64,000 bases of DNA, from NCBI GenBank assembly GCA_018268995.1, contig JAFDVL010000030.1:11356-75355 (forward strand), in the 5' to 3' direction. Each line of letters starts with the position of its first letter. Positions within the stretch are counted from its first letter, which is position 1. Origin of the DNA: Acidobacteriota bacterium. Lineage in GTDB: Bacteria > Acidobacteriota > Blastocatellia > RBC074. This document shows positions 8,099 to 17,004 of the stretch, piece by piece. Under the pieces are notes generated by a model. The model was not told where the DNA came from, searched no databases, and worked only from the letters and a program-made list of their open reading frames with translations. A program made the translations under genes and the position numbers.

Positions 8099-10108
8099 TT
8101 AGTAATTGAACATAAAATCCACTTTGTTCAGCAATACCCACTGAATGCTTTCAGTCGCGCTTTGCTTCGTCGCCGCTGTCGTGCCGAAGTACGGCAGAAG
8201 CTTGGTGATTTCGTCCGCCGTCGGGCGACGCGAAAGCGTGTTTAGGTACAGCTTGGTGATGATCTGCTCATTTGTCAGAGTTGTATCGGCCAACAGCCTG
8301 GAAACGTTTGATCCGGTATTGCTCCGGTGAATGCGTCCCATCACAAAAGAATTGTTCATGAGATTCAGCGACTGAAGAATCGAAGCATCGTTCAGGCGCA
8401 ATTTCTGATCACGATCACCGCGCAGGAACGAGTCCAGAAATGCTCTGGCCCCCCCATTCGTACGAGGCTCAACCGACTCTGGCAGTTGCATAGCCCAAAT
8501 AACTCGCTGCTTTTCCGCATTGGCATCATCAGTCAAAACGTATCCCGGCTGCGAAGTGCCACCATTGAAAGCCATTGCTGGCACGATCCCAGTGGATGTC
8601 ACAATCGCATCGTGAATTTCTTCTGCGGATAAACGACGGGCATATTTACGGGCGTAGTAAGGAACATAGTCCAGCTTCCATTCTCCTGGATAGCGTGAGG
8701 AAAGCTGGTAGGCACTGGATTTGACAATGGTCGAAATTAACTGCCGCAGATCAAACCCTTTTTGTTTGAAGTCAGCGGCCAGAGCGTTAAGCAGTTCAGC
8801 ATTCGCAGGCTGCAACGTCCAGCCATCGGGCAATTGCACCTTCGGATCAATGCGTGCGGGGTCAAATGTGCTGGAAGGGGAAACCAAAGCTTCCACCATC
8901 AAATTTTCCCAAATGTAATTGACCGTTGCGCGGGCAAATTGCGGGTCTGCCACAATGTGACGAGCCAATGCCTGTCGGCGATTTTCGCCCGCGTTAACGC
9001 CCCCCCCACTAAACATATAACTTGGAGCAACGGTGTTTTTGCCATTGATGGGAGCACGCGTTTGGCGATTGCCAAAATTCGTGTTCAGGTTGTATTCGCC
9101 CGTGGTGTTTTCGGAAACAACATAGCTGCCGTAATTGGTTGTGGGCGGCGCTCCGCGTTGCACAAAGCGGCGTGCAGTCCGAGCAAAAAAGGCCGACATT
9201 CCCCAGGCTTCGGCGCGAGAGCGGTTTGCCCCCCACAGATTGACCTGATCCAGATGGCCCGGCCCGTTATGGCAAAGCAGGCAATCCATCGCATTAATGC
9301 CAAGGAACGTGGTAGAAACGCGCACGGCTAATCCGTCCATCGTGTCTTGTGCTGGCCCCATCGCGACGTTGCCACCAACAATGAAATTGGTGGGAGCACC
9401 TGCAAATTCCCAACTATCTCCCACAGCAGTTATTAACTCCGTCGTGATTCGGTCATATGTTTTATTGGTGGTCAGCGCATCCTGGATATAAGTATGAAAG
9501 GCATCCCGTCCGCCGCGATAGGCGTTGATATTCGTGGCAAACGCAGTGTTCTTGAATAAGTCCCCAAAAAATTGGGCCCACTTGTCCACGTATTCGGGCG
9601 ATTGCATTAGTTTATCAACCAATACATCTCGTTTGTTCGGAGTGGTATCGTCCAAAAATTGGGTGACAGCCTCTGGTGAAGGAATCCGGCCTGTGAGATC
9701 AAGTGTCACGCGGCGAATAAATTCAGCGTCTGTGCTGATTGGAGCGGAGCCAACGCCATCCGTCATCATCCGGTCAAACAGAATGTTATCAATGAAATTC
9801 TTTCTTGGAATATCCTGAGGAGCAACCAGTCCCTGTGCTTCTCTTTGTATTTCAGCCCCTCTGACCGCACGCATATTTTCGCGGACTGCTGCCGTAGTCC
9901 GTGACACTACTAACCGATGCCGTTCCCGTGCTCCCCGAAACTCCTCAGGGTCTTTCAGAAAACTGCAATCAGAGATCGTAGTGTGTGGTGTCGCCAGCGT
10001 TCTTCGTTGCGCTGAAACTGAAACATCCGGTTGAAGCCAGAAGGCAAGCAATCCGACGACAATAAACCCGATAACCACAAGTTGCTTGATGGTGCCTGAT
10101 AACGGCAT
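8099..10108 (-). CDS. DUF1549/DUF1553 protein with CxxCH haem motif
   Basis: A 669-residue protein with one N-terminal membrane anchor (LVVIGFIVVGLLAFWL, residues 10-25). DUF1549 occupies roughly residues 105-330 (IDNILFDRMMTDGVG... EFIRRVTLDLTGRIPSPEAV) and DUF1553 roughly 370-640 (ARHIVADPQFARATVNYIWENL, LSAEEIHDAI). A CLLCH sequence in MDCLLCHNGPGHLD is a canonical c-type haem attachment motif, which agrees with the periplasmic location. Probably the first gene of an operon with DUF1501. The family is of unknown biochemical function; the cytochrome-like site suggests a redox role. Confidence 0.85.
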   Translation of the reverse strand: MPLSGTIKQLVVIGFIVVGLLAFWLQPDVSVSAQRRTLATPHTTISDCSFLKDPEEFRGARERHRLVVSRTTAAVRENMRAVRGAEIQREAQGLVAPQDIPRKNFIDNILFDRMMTDGVGSAPISTDAEFIRRVTLDLTGRIPSPEAVTQFLDDTTPNKRDVLVDKLMQSPEYVDKWAQFFGDLFKNTAFATNINAYRGGRDAFHTYIQDALTTNKTYDRITTELITAVGDSWEFAGAPTNFIVGGNVAMGPAQDTMDGLAVRVSTTFLGINAMDCLLCHNGPGHLDQVNLWGANRSRAEAWGMSAFFARTARRFVQRGAPPTTNYGSYVVSENTTGEYNLNTNFGNRQTRAPINGKNTVAPSYMFSGGGVNAGENRRQALARHIVADPQFARATVNYIWENLMVEALVSPSSTFDPARIDPKVQLPDGWTLQPANAELLNALAADFKQKGFDLRQLISTIVKSSAYQLSSRYPGEWKLDYVPYYARKYARRLSAEEIHDAIVTSTGIVPAMAFNGGTSQPGYVLTDDANAEKQRVIWAMQLPESVEPRTNGGARAFLDSFLRGDRDQKLRLNDASILQSLNLMNNSFVMGRIHRSNTGSNVSRLLADTTLTNEQIITKLYLNTLSRRPTADEITKLLPYFGTTAATKQSATESIQWVLLNKVDFMFNY

Positions 10109-10482
10109 AAGCCCTCCTGAATTGAAAAAACGACTTGCGACCCATCTTAGATCGCTTTAAAGCCTTCAATTTGCTTTCATCCCACTGCAAATTAGGCGTG
10201 CTTATGAAGCTGAACTGCTTGGGTAAATAAAGCGCATCCTAATGCGAGCTATTACAGTACAAATGCCACAAAGGAAGCCCAAAAAACGCCGATGAGGCAC
10301 AAATCAAACCGTGTCTACCACTGGTTGTTTGTGAATTAATGAGGCCTTTTTAAGAAACAAGGCGAGTGGATTTTACTGACTCAAACAAGTACAGTCAATT
10401 AAAATCTCTATAAAATTCGACCTGAAAATATTTTATTTTCAGCGAGATAACGAAATTTGTAGGAGTCGTTGCAGGGCGATGG
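10109..10482. other. AT-rich intergenic region with one perfect hairpin
   Basis: No plausible gene. It holds the promoter region of the DUF1549 gene and the 3' flank of dusB. At 10422-10442 there is a perfect 9-bp inverted repeat (CTGAAAATA / TATTTTCAG) with a 3-nt loop. This could be a weak terminator for dusB or a regulatory site; there is no long T run, so neither is certain. Confidence 0.5.
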
Positions 10483-11544
10483 CTAAACGCCACAAGTCAT
10501 CATTTCAGCCGATTCATCCCTCGCCGTTTGAAGTTTCAGGTCAACTCCGAATTGCTCAGCCAGGGCAAAATATTCATCTACAAACGGCAGCATTTCCTCA
10601 ACCGATTGGGCGCGCAAGGCCGACGTGCGCAAGTGTGTCGCATTCGCCACTCCACGCAGAAATTGTGCCGACAACATTTTCAATCGCCCAATCACACCGC
10701 GTTCGGGCATTGCCTCACGCAAATAGCCCAAGTATTCGTAATACAGCAAATACATCTCTTTGGGCGTGGGCTGGTAAGGCTCTAATCCATTCATCGTTTC
10801 CCACGTTTGCCGAAAGATCCAGGGATTCGCAATTGCTGCGCGCCCGATATGCACCGCGTTGCAGCCCGTTTCACTGAATCGTCGCATTGCATCCTGCGGG
10901 TTCAGAATGTCACCGCTACCAGAAACTGGGATAGACACGTTTTCTTTGATGGCGCGCACCAAATCCCAATTGGCAAATCCTTTGTAGCCTTGCACGCGAG
11001 TGCGTCCGTGCAACGTCACCATCGCGCCGCCACAGTCTTCGATCAGCTTTGCGACTTCGATACAATTGATGGATTTGTCATCCCACCCGGCGCGAATTTT
11101 CACCGTCATCGGAATTGAGATTGCGCGTTTGACCTCAAGCAGGATTTTTTTGAGTTGCGGCAAATCGCGTAGCAAGCTGGAACCCCCTCCGCCATTCGTA
11201 ACTTTTTTCGCCGGACAGCCACAATTAATGTCTATGAAATCCGCGCCTGCCTCTTCTGCAATTTCCGCCGCCCAGCGCATTCGCACTTCGTCATAGCCGA
11301 AAATCTGAATGGCAATCGGACGTTCTTCCGGCGTAAAGCGCATCATCTCATGCGTGCGCAGGTTGCCGCGTGTGAGTCCTTCAACGCTAATGAATTCTGT
11401 GACAATCAGGCCAATGTGTCCGCACTTTTTGGCAATGCGGCGAAATGAGGAATCGGTCACGCCCGCCATCGGCGAAAGGATGAGTGGCGGCGAGAGTTGA
11501 TGACCAGCTATCTCAAATGAAGTCGGAAACTGCATAAACTGCAA
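10483..11544 (-). CDS. dusB: tRNA-dihydrouridine synthase (DusB-type)
   Basis: An FMN-dependent cytosolic enzyme reducing uridine in the tRNA D-loop. The 353-residue protein shows the Dus barrel landmarks in order: SPMAGVTDSSFRRIAKKCG (FMN binding), the catalytic cysteine in NCGCPAKKVTNGGGG, VKIRAGWD, TLHGRTRVQGY, SGSGDI and HIGRAAIANPWIF. The C-terminal helical RNA-binding region ends at about residue 325. The start at 11544 gives a short N-terminal extension; the Met three codons downstream is an alternative. No operon partner is obvious. Confidence 0.92.
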   Translation of the reverse strand: MQFMQFPTSFEIAGHQLSPPLILSPMAGVTDSSFRRIAKKCGHIGLIVTEFISVEGLTRGNLRTHEMMRFTPEERPIAIQIFGYDEVRMRWAAEIAEEAGADFIDINCGCPAKKVTNGGGGSSLLRDLPQLKKILLEVKRAISIPMTVKIRAGWDDKSINCIEVAKLIEDCGGAMVTLHGRTRVQGYKGFANWDLVRAIKENVSIPVSGSGDILNPQDAMRRFSETGCNAVHIGRAAIANPWIFRQTWETMNGLEPYQPTPKEMYLLYYEYLGYLREAMPERGVIGRLKMLSAQFLRGVANATHLRTSALRAQSVEEMLPFVDEYFALAEQFGVDLKLQTARDESAEMMTCGV

Positions 11545-11636
11545 TATACCAGAATCCTTATCCGCGAAGCCACACGAAGGAGCACGAAGAAATCCGAGAG
11601 TTGACGTGCTTCTGCAAAACCATTAGCGTTGCAGGA

Positions 11637-12200
11637 ATGGATGCTAAAGAAGCAGTTCAATTCCTAACAGAGTTAATCCGACTCAAATCCCTGCCCCGCA
11701 CAGGTTGGTTGTTGCGCGGCGTGCGCGATGTCGAATCCATTGCCGATCATTCCTTTGGCGTCGCCTGGATTGCAATGTTGTTTGCCGATCAGGCCAGCGC
11801 CAGTGGATTGACGGTGGACGTGGAAAAGGTTTTGCGGATGGCCTTACTGCACGATTTGACAGAAGCCCGCACGGGCGATCTGCCAAATACGATCAAGCGA
11901 TATTTCGAGGCCGACGCGCTCAAAAAGGCGGACGAAAAGATCGCACTTGAAATGTTTTCTTCACTTGGCGACATCGGCAAACAGTATCTTGTGTACTGGC
12001 ACGAATATGAAGAACGTCAGACGCTCGAAGCTCGTATTGTCAAAGCTGCTGATAAAATTGATTTGCTGTTGCAGGCACGCGAATACGAAAAAGGCGGTGC
12101 AAATAACTTGGCAGAGTTTTGGGAAAATGCAGATGAAGATTTTGCCAAACTAGGGCTGGATGAGTTGATTGCTGATATACTGTCGGCTTTGAAAAAATGA
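11637..12200 (+). CDS. HD-domain phosphohydrolase (YfbR/HDDC2-like)
   Basis: A 187-residue protein of the HD superfamily related to 5'-deoxynucleotidase YfbR/HDDC2. Metal ligands appear as ESIADHSFGVAW (first His), LLHDLTEARTGDLP (the HD pair) and the later KAADKIDLLLQ Asp. The start was chosen at 11637 (MDAKEAVQF) because GCAGGA lies 5 nt upstream; the longer frame from 11601 has no such site. It is followed 16 bp later by a DedA gene. The substrate is predicted to be a nucleoside monophosphate from family knowledge only. Confidence 0.85.
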   Translation: MDAKEAVQFLTELIRLKSLPRTGWLLRGVRDVESIADHSFGVAWIAMLFADQASASGLTVDVEKVLRMALLHDLTEARTGDLPNTIKRYFEADALKKADEKIALEMFSSLGDIGKQYLVYWHEYEERQTLEARIVKAADKIDLLLQAREYEKGGANNLAEFWENADEDFAKLGLDELIADILSALKK

Positions 12201-12216
12201 TCTGCTGAGCGCAAAT

Positions 12217-12831
12217 ATGGATGTAGTTGAAAAAACGATTCTCTGGCTTCAGCAACTTTCACCGTTTGGTGTGATGGTTGCCATTTTTTTGATTGCTTAT
12301 ATTGAAAACATTTTCCCGCCATCGCCAAGCGATGTGTTGCTGGTGTTTGCTGGCACGCTGATTGGCATTGGCACTATTGGTTTTGCACCAGCGATCATTA
12401 CCGCTACGCTGGGCAGCACGCTTGGATTTATGACGGCGTATGCAGCAGGACGGTATTTTGAAAAAGAGGTGATTGAGGGCCGTTTCAGTCGTTGGTTACC
12501 TGTTGACACTTTTTCCAAGGTCGAAGCGCTCTTTCGTAAATATGGCTACGGCGTCATCATTGCCAATCGGTTTCTGGCCGGAACACGTGCGATAGTTTCG
12601 TTCTTTGCCGGAATGTCACGGATGAATTTTGTGCCAACGACGTTGTTATGCGCACTGAGCGCAACCGTGTGGAATGTGATGTTGCTCTGGCTGGGAAAAT
12701 CGCTGGGCGGAAATTGGCGTGAAGCCGGAAGTTATCTGGCGACGTACAGCACTTTCATTACCGTTATTTTGGTGATGATCGCCGTTGTTTTTTTAGTGCG
12801 TTGGTTCTTAAAAAAGCGCAAGGCAGCGTAA
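12217..12831 (+). CDS. DedA family integral membrane protein
   Basis: A 204-residue membrane protein of the DedA/VTT family, whose members act as lipid flippases or in proton-dependent envelope maintenance. The family signature [17 protein letters not shown] (residues 30-46) contains the conserved acidic and proline residues of the re-entrant loop, and [18 protein letters not shown] (about 124-141) has the conserved Arg after GT. Four or five hydrophobic segments are visible, with a basic C-terminus KKRKAA. It lies between the HD gene and pta with short gaps (16 and 7 bp), so a three-gene operon is likely. Confidence 0.9.
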   Translation: MDVVEKTILWLQQLSPFGVMVAIFLIAYIENIFPPSPSDVLLVFAGTLIGIGTIGFAPAIITATLGSTLGFMTAYAAGRYFEKEVIEGRFSRWLPVDTFSKVEALFRKYGYGVIIANRFLAGTRAIVSFFAGMSRMNFVPTTLLCALSATVWNVMLLWLGKSLGGNWREAGSYLATYSTFITVILVMIAVVFLVRWFLKKRKAA

Positions 12832-12838
12832 AGAGATT

Positions 12839-13840
12839 ATGGATATTTTGCATCGCATCAGAGTTCGCGCGGCAACCAGGCTCAAACACATCGTCCTGCC
12901 CGAAGGCGAAGACGACCGCACAATTGTGGCAGCCGCCCGTGTGGCTAGTGAACGCCTCGCCCGCGTGACGTTGCTTGGAAACGAAGAAAAAATTCGTGAC
13001 CGTGCAACTTCCCTGCAAGCCGCGCTGACGAATGTTGTCATTTTGGATCACCGCAAATCAACAGACTTCGACAAATTCGCACAACTCTTTTATGAATTGC
13101 GCCGCGCGAAAGGCGTCACGTTTGACGAAGCTCGCAAGCAAATCGAAGACCCGTTGTATTTCGGCAACCTGATGGTCAAAACCGGAAAGGCGGATGGTTC
13201 TGTGGCAGGTGCAACGAACACGACTGCACACACAGTTCGTTCGGCGTTATTGACGATTGGCGTCAAGCCGGGATTCAATCTGGTTTCGTCATTTTTTGTG
13301 ATGGTCGTACCGAACAAAAGCTTTGGTGCAGAGGGCGCGATAGTTTATGCCGATTGTGCGGTTGTGGCTGATCCAACGCCAGCACAATTGGCCGAAATTG
13401 CGATTGCTTCTGCGCACAGTTGCCGCGCGTTGCTGGAAATCGAACCGCGCGTGGCAATGCTGTCTTTTTCGACGAAAGGCAGCGCTGAGCATCCGTTAGT
13501 TAACAAAGTGGTTGAAGCAACCAAAACCGCGAAATTGCGTGCGCCGGAACTGGAAATTGATGGCGAGCTTCAGGCGGATGCCGCGTTGCTGCCCAATGTT
13601 GGCGCGTCCAAAGCGCCCGGCTCATCGGTCGCAGGCAAAGCGAATGTCTTGGTTTTCCCCAATCTTGACGCTGGCAATATTGCTTATAAATTGACCGAGC
13701 GATTGTCCGGTGGAATGGCAATTGGCCCAATTTTGCAGGGCTTGGACAAGCCCGCCAATGATTTGTCACGCGGCTGCAAAGCGGATGACATCGTGGATGT
13801 TGTTGCAATTACTGCTGTGCAAGCGCAAAGCAGGATGTAG
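12839..13840 (+). CDS. pta: Phosphate acetyltransferase (short form)
   Basis: This enzyme converts acetyl-CoA and phosphate to acetyl phosphate and CoA in acetate metabolism. The 333-residue product matches the short (class I) Pta: [18 protein letters not shown] near the N-terminus, [20 protein letters not shown] (CoA/phosphate loop), then [21 protein letters not shown] and [20 protein letters not shown]. No ackA is seen next to it. Only 7 bp separate it from the DedA gene. Confidence is high because the C-terminal motifs are diagnostic. Confidence 0.93.
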   Translation: MDILHRIRVRAATRLKHIVLPEGEDDRTIVAAARVASERLARVTLLGNEEKIRDRATSLQAALTNVVILDHRKSTDFDKFAQLFYELRRAKGVTFDEARKQIEDPLYFGNLMVKTGKADGSVAGATNTTAHTVRSALLTIGVKPGFNLVSSFFVMVVPNKSFGAEGAIVYADCAVVADPTPAQLAEIAIASAHSCRALLEIEPRVAMLSFSTKGSAEHPLVNKVVEATKTAKLRAPELEIDGELQADAALLPNVGASKAPGSSVAGKANVLVFPNLDAGNIAYKLTERLSGGMAIGPILQGLDKPANDLSRGCKADDIVDVVAITAVQAQSRM

Positions 13841-13911
13841 GAAATAGGATGTAGGATTTAGGTTTATCTCTGAATCCTATATCCTAAATCCCAAATCCTA
13901 AATCCTGGAAA
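13832..13911. repeat. Short-tandem and inverted repeat between pta and nfu
   Basis: Several copies of a heptamer-like word occur in both orientations: TAGGATG/TAGGATTTAGG on one side and CCTAAATCC repeated on the other. They can fold into a long imperfect hairpin. Such ATCCTAAATCC arrays occur as dispersed intergenic repeats in many genomes. It may act as a weak terminator for pta. Confidence 0.6.
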
Positions 13912-13916
13912 ATGTT

Positions 13917-14462
13917 ATGCCGAAAATTGAAGACATCGAATATACCCCGAACCCGAATGCACGAAAGTTTATTCTCAAAGAACCGATCACCAACGGCACT
14001 TCCCGCTCTTACACAAACGCCTCTCAGGCCGTAGATGATGATTTGGCTTTGTCGCTCTTTTCCGTCGGCAACGTCACGTCTGTGTTTTATATGGATCGTT
14101 TCATCACCGTCAATCAGGACGGCACCGCAGAATGGGATGATTTGCTGCGCCGATTGGCTGTCCCGATTCGCGAAGCGCCAGCCGTCACTGCCGTTGCGGC
14201 GAACTCTGTGCCCACGGATTACGTGCGAGGTGAAAACGAGTTGTTGGATAAGATCAATGACTTGCTGGATGCCAAAATCCGTCCTGGTTTGGCGGGCGAC
14301 GGTGGCGGACTGGAAATCATTTCGCTCGAAGACAAACGACTGACCATCCGTTATCAAGGCGCGTGCGGAAGCTGTCCGAGTTCGTTGTCAGGAACGCTTT
14401 ACGCAATTGAGCACATGCTGAAAGATGAAGTTGATCCTGATTTGGAAGTCATTTCTGTTTAG
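13917..14462 (+). CDS. nfu: Nfu-type iron-sulfur scaffold protein
   Basis: A 181-residue protein with an N-terminal Nfu_N domain (residues 1 to about 90, [16 protein letters not shown]) and a C-terminal NifU domain (about 105-180) holding the cluster-binding CGSCPSS motif. It accepts and delivers Fe-S clusters in the cytoplasm. The start at 13917 matches the family N-terminus. An ATG-proximal purine-rich CTGGAAAATGTT precedes it. Expressed alone or downstream of pta. A second scaffold-like gene (IscU type) is at 25774. Confidence 0.92.
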   Translation: MPKIEDIEYTPNPNARKFILKEPITNGTSRSYTNASQAVDDDLALSLFSVGNVTSVFYMDRFITVNQDGTAEWDDLLRRLAVPIREAPAVTAVAANSVPTDYVRGENELLDKINDLLDAKIRPGLAGDGGGLEIISLEDKRLTIRYQGACGSCPSSLSGTLYAIEHMLKDEVDPDLEVISV

Positions 14463-14483
14463 CTGTGATTGCCAGAAGTAATT

Positions 14484-14562
14484 AACCACGGAGGGCACAG
14501 AGAACACTGAGGTTTGAAGCCAATGGCTGGTTTTTCTCAGTGCTCTCCGTGCCCTCCGTGGT
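14484..14562. repeat. Long interrupted palindrome (ACCACGGAGGGCACAGAG type)
   Basis: The left arm AACCACGGAGGGCACAGAGA (starting 14484) pairs with a right arm ending CCGTGCCCTCCGTGGTT at 14562, with CACTGAG/CTCAGTG inside and about 20 nt of loop. This family of hairpins is common between genes in Acidobacteria, Planctomycetes and relatives. It lies between convergent genes (nfu and the small membrane protein), so it could also terminate both. Confidence 0.8.
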
Positions 14563-14576
14563 TTGTGTTTTTGGTC

Positions 14577-14807
14577 TTAACTGCCCGCCTGCGGGTTTTC
14601 TTTTGCGCGTTGTTGCCAGGCCGAAGAAACCGCGATCACCGCGACGACCAAGTTAGACACAATAATCGGCGGCGCTTTCAGGAAAATGCCGTAGCTGATC
14701 CACAGCAATGCAGCAAGCGCCTGAATGTAACGCAGCCGATTTGGTTGCTTGAAAAAATAAGACGCGGCAAACATTGCCGTAGCAATCCACCCAATCCATT
14801 CAAACAT
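14577..14807 (-). CDS. Small multi-span membrane protein (CBU_0592/YgjV-like)
   Basis: A 76-residue protein with three hydrophobic helices (about residues 3-19, 27-43 and 47-63) and a charged C-terminus. The pattern [19 protein letters not shown]...[16 protein letters not shown] is typical of the small CBU_0592-like/PQ-loop-like membrane family. Its ATG overlaps the stop region of the upstream HAD phosphatase gene (shared base 14807), so translation is probably coupled. Function unknown. Confidence 0.7.
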   Translation of the reverse strand: MFEWIGWIATAMFAASYFFKQPNRLRYIQALAALLWISYGIFLKAPPIIVSNLVVAVIAVSSAWQQRAKENPQAGS

Positions 14808-15634
14808 TAGCGCACCTCCTGAGAACTTGCCGCGCTGGCCAGTGCGCTCGGCGGAATTTCACTAATCGTCAAATGGTCGGTTTTGACCTTGTCCCATTCC
14901 TGAATTTGCAGGCCATACGATTCAAACAACGCGCGAATGTTGGTTGGCGCGTTCAGCCCGACAATTTCTTCCAAAACCGGAATCAACGGGCTAAGCGCGT
15001 CTGTGCTGAGGATTGCGCGTTGTGCGATGGGCGCGATGTATTTGCTTTCAGAAACGGCTACCGTTAATCCATCGCGGCGGTTGACGTGTAGCATCACGTG
15101 GACATCCGAACTGCCGTCGCCGACATAAACAATGTGATTGGAACTGACTTGTAAACGGGCCTGCAATTCATCCAGCACCGCGACTTTGCCATATCCGGCA
15201 GGTACGCGAATAATGGATTCGATTTCGCCCGTGGTTGGATGATAACGAAATCGTGTGCCGAAAATGTTTTCCGGCGGCACGATGTTTTCAAGTGCTGATT
15301 GAATCACCTCTTCCGGTGCGGCAGAAATCACATAAAACGAGAAGTGGTATCCGGTAATCCCGTCGCGCAGGATTTGCGGCAACAGGTGGATGTTTTGTTT
15401 GAGCCGAATGCGTTTGCCAACCTCGTATAAATGCTCGCGGCGCACGCACCGAAACTCAGGATCGTGCAACAACAGATAGGCTAATTCGCCGCCTTGCTGC
15501 ACCAGATTAATTTTTGCCATTCCGGCAACTTTATCTTCAAAATTGGATAACCCTAACATCTCGCTTAACGCCAACCCCGAATCGTTGAAGCTCAATGTCT
15601 GATCGAAATCACTGGCAAATAGATAATGTTTCAT
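14807..15634 (-). CDS. HAD-superfamily phosphatase
   Basis: A 275-residue haloacid-dehalogenase-like hydrolase. Motif I is [12 protein letters not shown] (nucleophile Asp and general acid Asp). The Ser of motif II lies in [16 protein letters not shown], and motif IV is [12 protein letters not shown]. The cap arrangement resembles phosphoserine phosphatase/PHOSPHO1-like enzymes. It ends by overlapping the small membrane protein gene. Substrate cannot be inferred. A role tied to the upstream cobA gene is not indicated, since 256 bp separate them. Confidence 0.82.
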   Translation of the reverse strand: MKHYLFASDFDQTLSFNDSGLALSEMLGLSNFEDKVAGMAKINLVQQGGELAYLLLHDPEFRCVRREHLYEVGKRIRLKQNIHLLPQILRDGITGYHFSFYVISAAPEEVIQSALENIVPPENIFGTRFRYHPTTGEIESIIRVPAGYGKVAVLDELQARLQVSSNHIVYVGDGSSDVHVMLHVNRRDGLTVAVSESKYIAPIAQRAILSTDALSPLIPVLEEIVGLNAPTNIRALFESYGLQIQEWDKVKTDHLTISEIPPSALASAASSQEVR

Positions 15635-15890
15635 AAGATTCCTTTACTACGTTAAAGAAAGAAAACAAATGGTACTGCGGTGGCCTTAAATGCCTCTTAG
15701 CACCGTCTTAAATTTGTTTTGTTTGGGGAACTGTTGAGGGACAGAGGGGCTGATAGAAGAATAGAGGGGACGGGACAAGTGGCGGCAGCCCGGCGGTGAA
15801 AGAGGGCGTAGAATGCGTAAGACGCCCCCCTTCACCATCAGGCTTTCGCCGTTCTTTCTTGTTTGAGAAAAAGCTCATTGCGAGTTTCGT

Positions 15891-16694
15891 TTACGCGGTC
15901 ATGCTTTCTGTTGCCAGTTCCGGCACAAACCAGTGTAGCTTTTCCTGCAACCGGACAATTTCTCCGATCACGATCATTGCAGGCGCGGCGATCTGCTTGT
16001 CTTCAATCAAGATTGCCATTTCAGCTAATGTGCTAACATAAGTTTCCTGCGTTTGATAGGTTCCCCACCGAATGATTGCAACAGGCGTATCGCCAGCGCG
16101 TCCGTGTTGGATCAACTGATCGGCAATCTTGCGGCTATTGGCCACACCCATAAAAAAGACCAGCGTGTCTACGCCTTTGGCCAAATGCTCCCAGCGCAAA
16201 GACGATTGCGATTTTGTCGGGTCTTCGTGACCCGTGACAAAGGTCACGGAGCTGCTCAGGCCGCGATGGGTGATGGGAATGCCTGCATAGGCGGCAACCG
16301 CCGCGCCAGCCGAAACCCCCGGCACAACTTCCCACGGAATGCCCGCAGAAACCAGCGCCTCTGCCTCTTCGCCGCCGCGTCCGAAAACAAACGGATCACC
16401 GCCTTTCAATCGCACGACCACCGCGTATTCGCAGGCTTTCGTGACCAGAATGGCATTAATCGTTTCCTGCCGCATCGCGCATTTATGGCCTTGTTTACCC
16501 GCGTAAATTAATTCCGCTTGCGGCGAGGCATATTCCAAAATCTCAGGATTCACTAAATGATCGTAAACTACGCAATCAGCCCGGCGCAGCAGCTCAGCCG
16601 CTTTGACCGTCAGCAGTCCGGGATCGCCGGGGCCTGCTCCGACCAAAAATACTTTGCCTGTTTGAGAGGATGAATTCATAAACGAACAATACAT
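15891..16694 (-). CDS. cobA: Uroporphyrinogen-III C-methyltransferase (SUMT)
   Basis: This enzyme makes precorrin-2 from uroporphyrinogen III with two SAM, the first step to sirohaem, the cofactor of NirB. The 267-residue length is the single-domain form. Motifs are VFLVGAGPGDPGLLTVKA (N-terminal glycine loop), VVRLKGGDPFVFGRGGEEA, VPGVSAGAAVAAYAGIPITHRG and the VFFMGVANSR segment. It is the last gene of the nitrate/nitrite assimilation block on the minus strand, which explains its presence together with hemD at 18333. A separate precorrin-2 dehydrogenase/ferrochelatase is not in the window. Confidence 0.94.
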   Translation of the reverse strand: MYCSFMNSSSQTGKVFLVGAGPGDPGLLTVKAAELLRRADCVVYDHLVNPEILEYASPQAELIYAGKQGHKCAMRQETINAILVTKACEYAVVVRLKGGDPFVFGRGGEEAEALVSAGIPWEVVPGVSAGAAVAAYAGIPITHRGLSSSVTFVTGHEDPTKSQSSLRWEHLAKGVDTLVFFMGVANSRKIADQLIQHGRAGDTPVAIIRWGTYQTQETYVSTLAEMAILIEDKQIAAPAMIVIGEIVRLQEKLHWFVPELATESMTA

Positions 16695-17004
16695 TAAATC
16701 AATGCTGCGTACCTGTTTTTTCCGCGTGCAATTGCGCTCTACTCAACTTGCCGTTATTATCCCCACGCTTGGGATTTGAGCAACTCATCCCAGAATTCAA
16801 AACGTACCCAAATGCTGCCCGAATTCGTCACCCCGCCTGTTTTGATTAATGCAGCCGTTTGGGAGGAACAGGAGTCGAATCCGCTGTCGAACCCGACTCC
16901 TTTTGCTGGGCTAACGCATCTAGGCTGAGGGAAGTTGTAAAAATCTAAAATCAGTAGCAACCGTGCTTCCAATTGAAAGCTGCATTTTTGTGTCTGGCGC
17001 GAAG
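16695..17004. other. Intergenic region between narK-type gene and cobA
   Basis: No gene supported. A stem-loop at about 16870-16906 has arms AGGAGTCG and CGACTCCT followed by TTTT on the plus strand. On the minus strand it has no T run, so it is a weak terminator candidate for the transporter gene. A long minus frame overlapping this region (16757-17356) is out of frame with the transporter and is a shadow. Confidence 0.5.

Noticed and set aside
16870..16906. tRNA-like TTCGA sequence in the transporter-cobA gap
   Set aside because: The TTCGACT loop has no pairing T-stem and no acceptor partner; it is better read as a simple hairpin.
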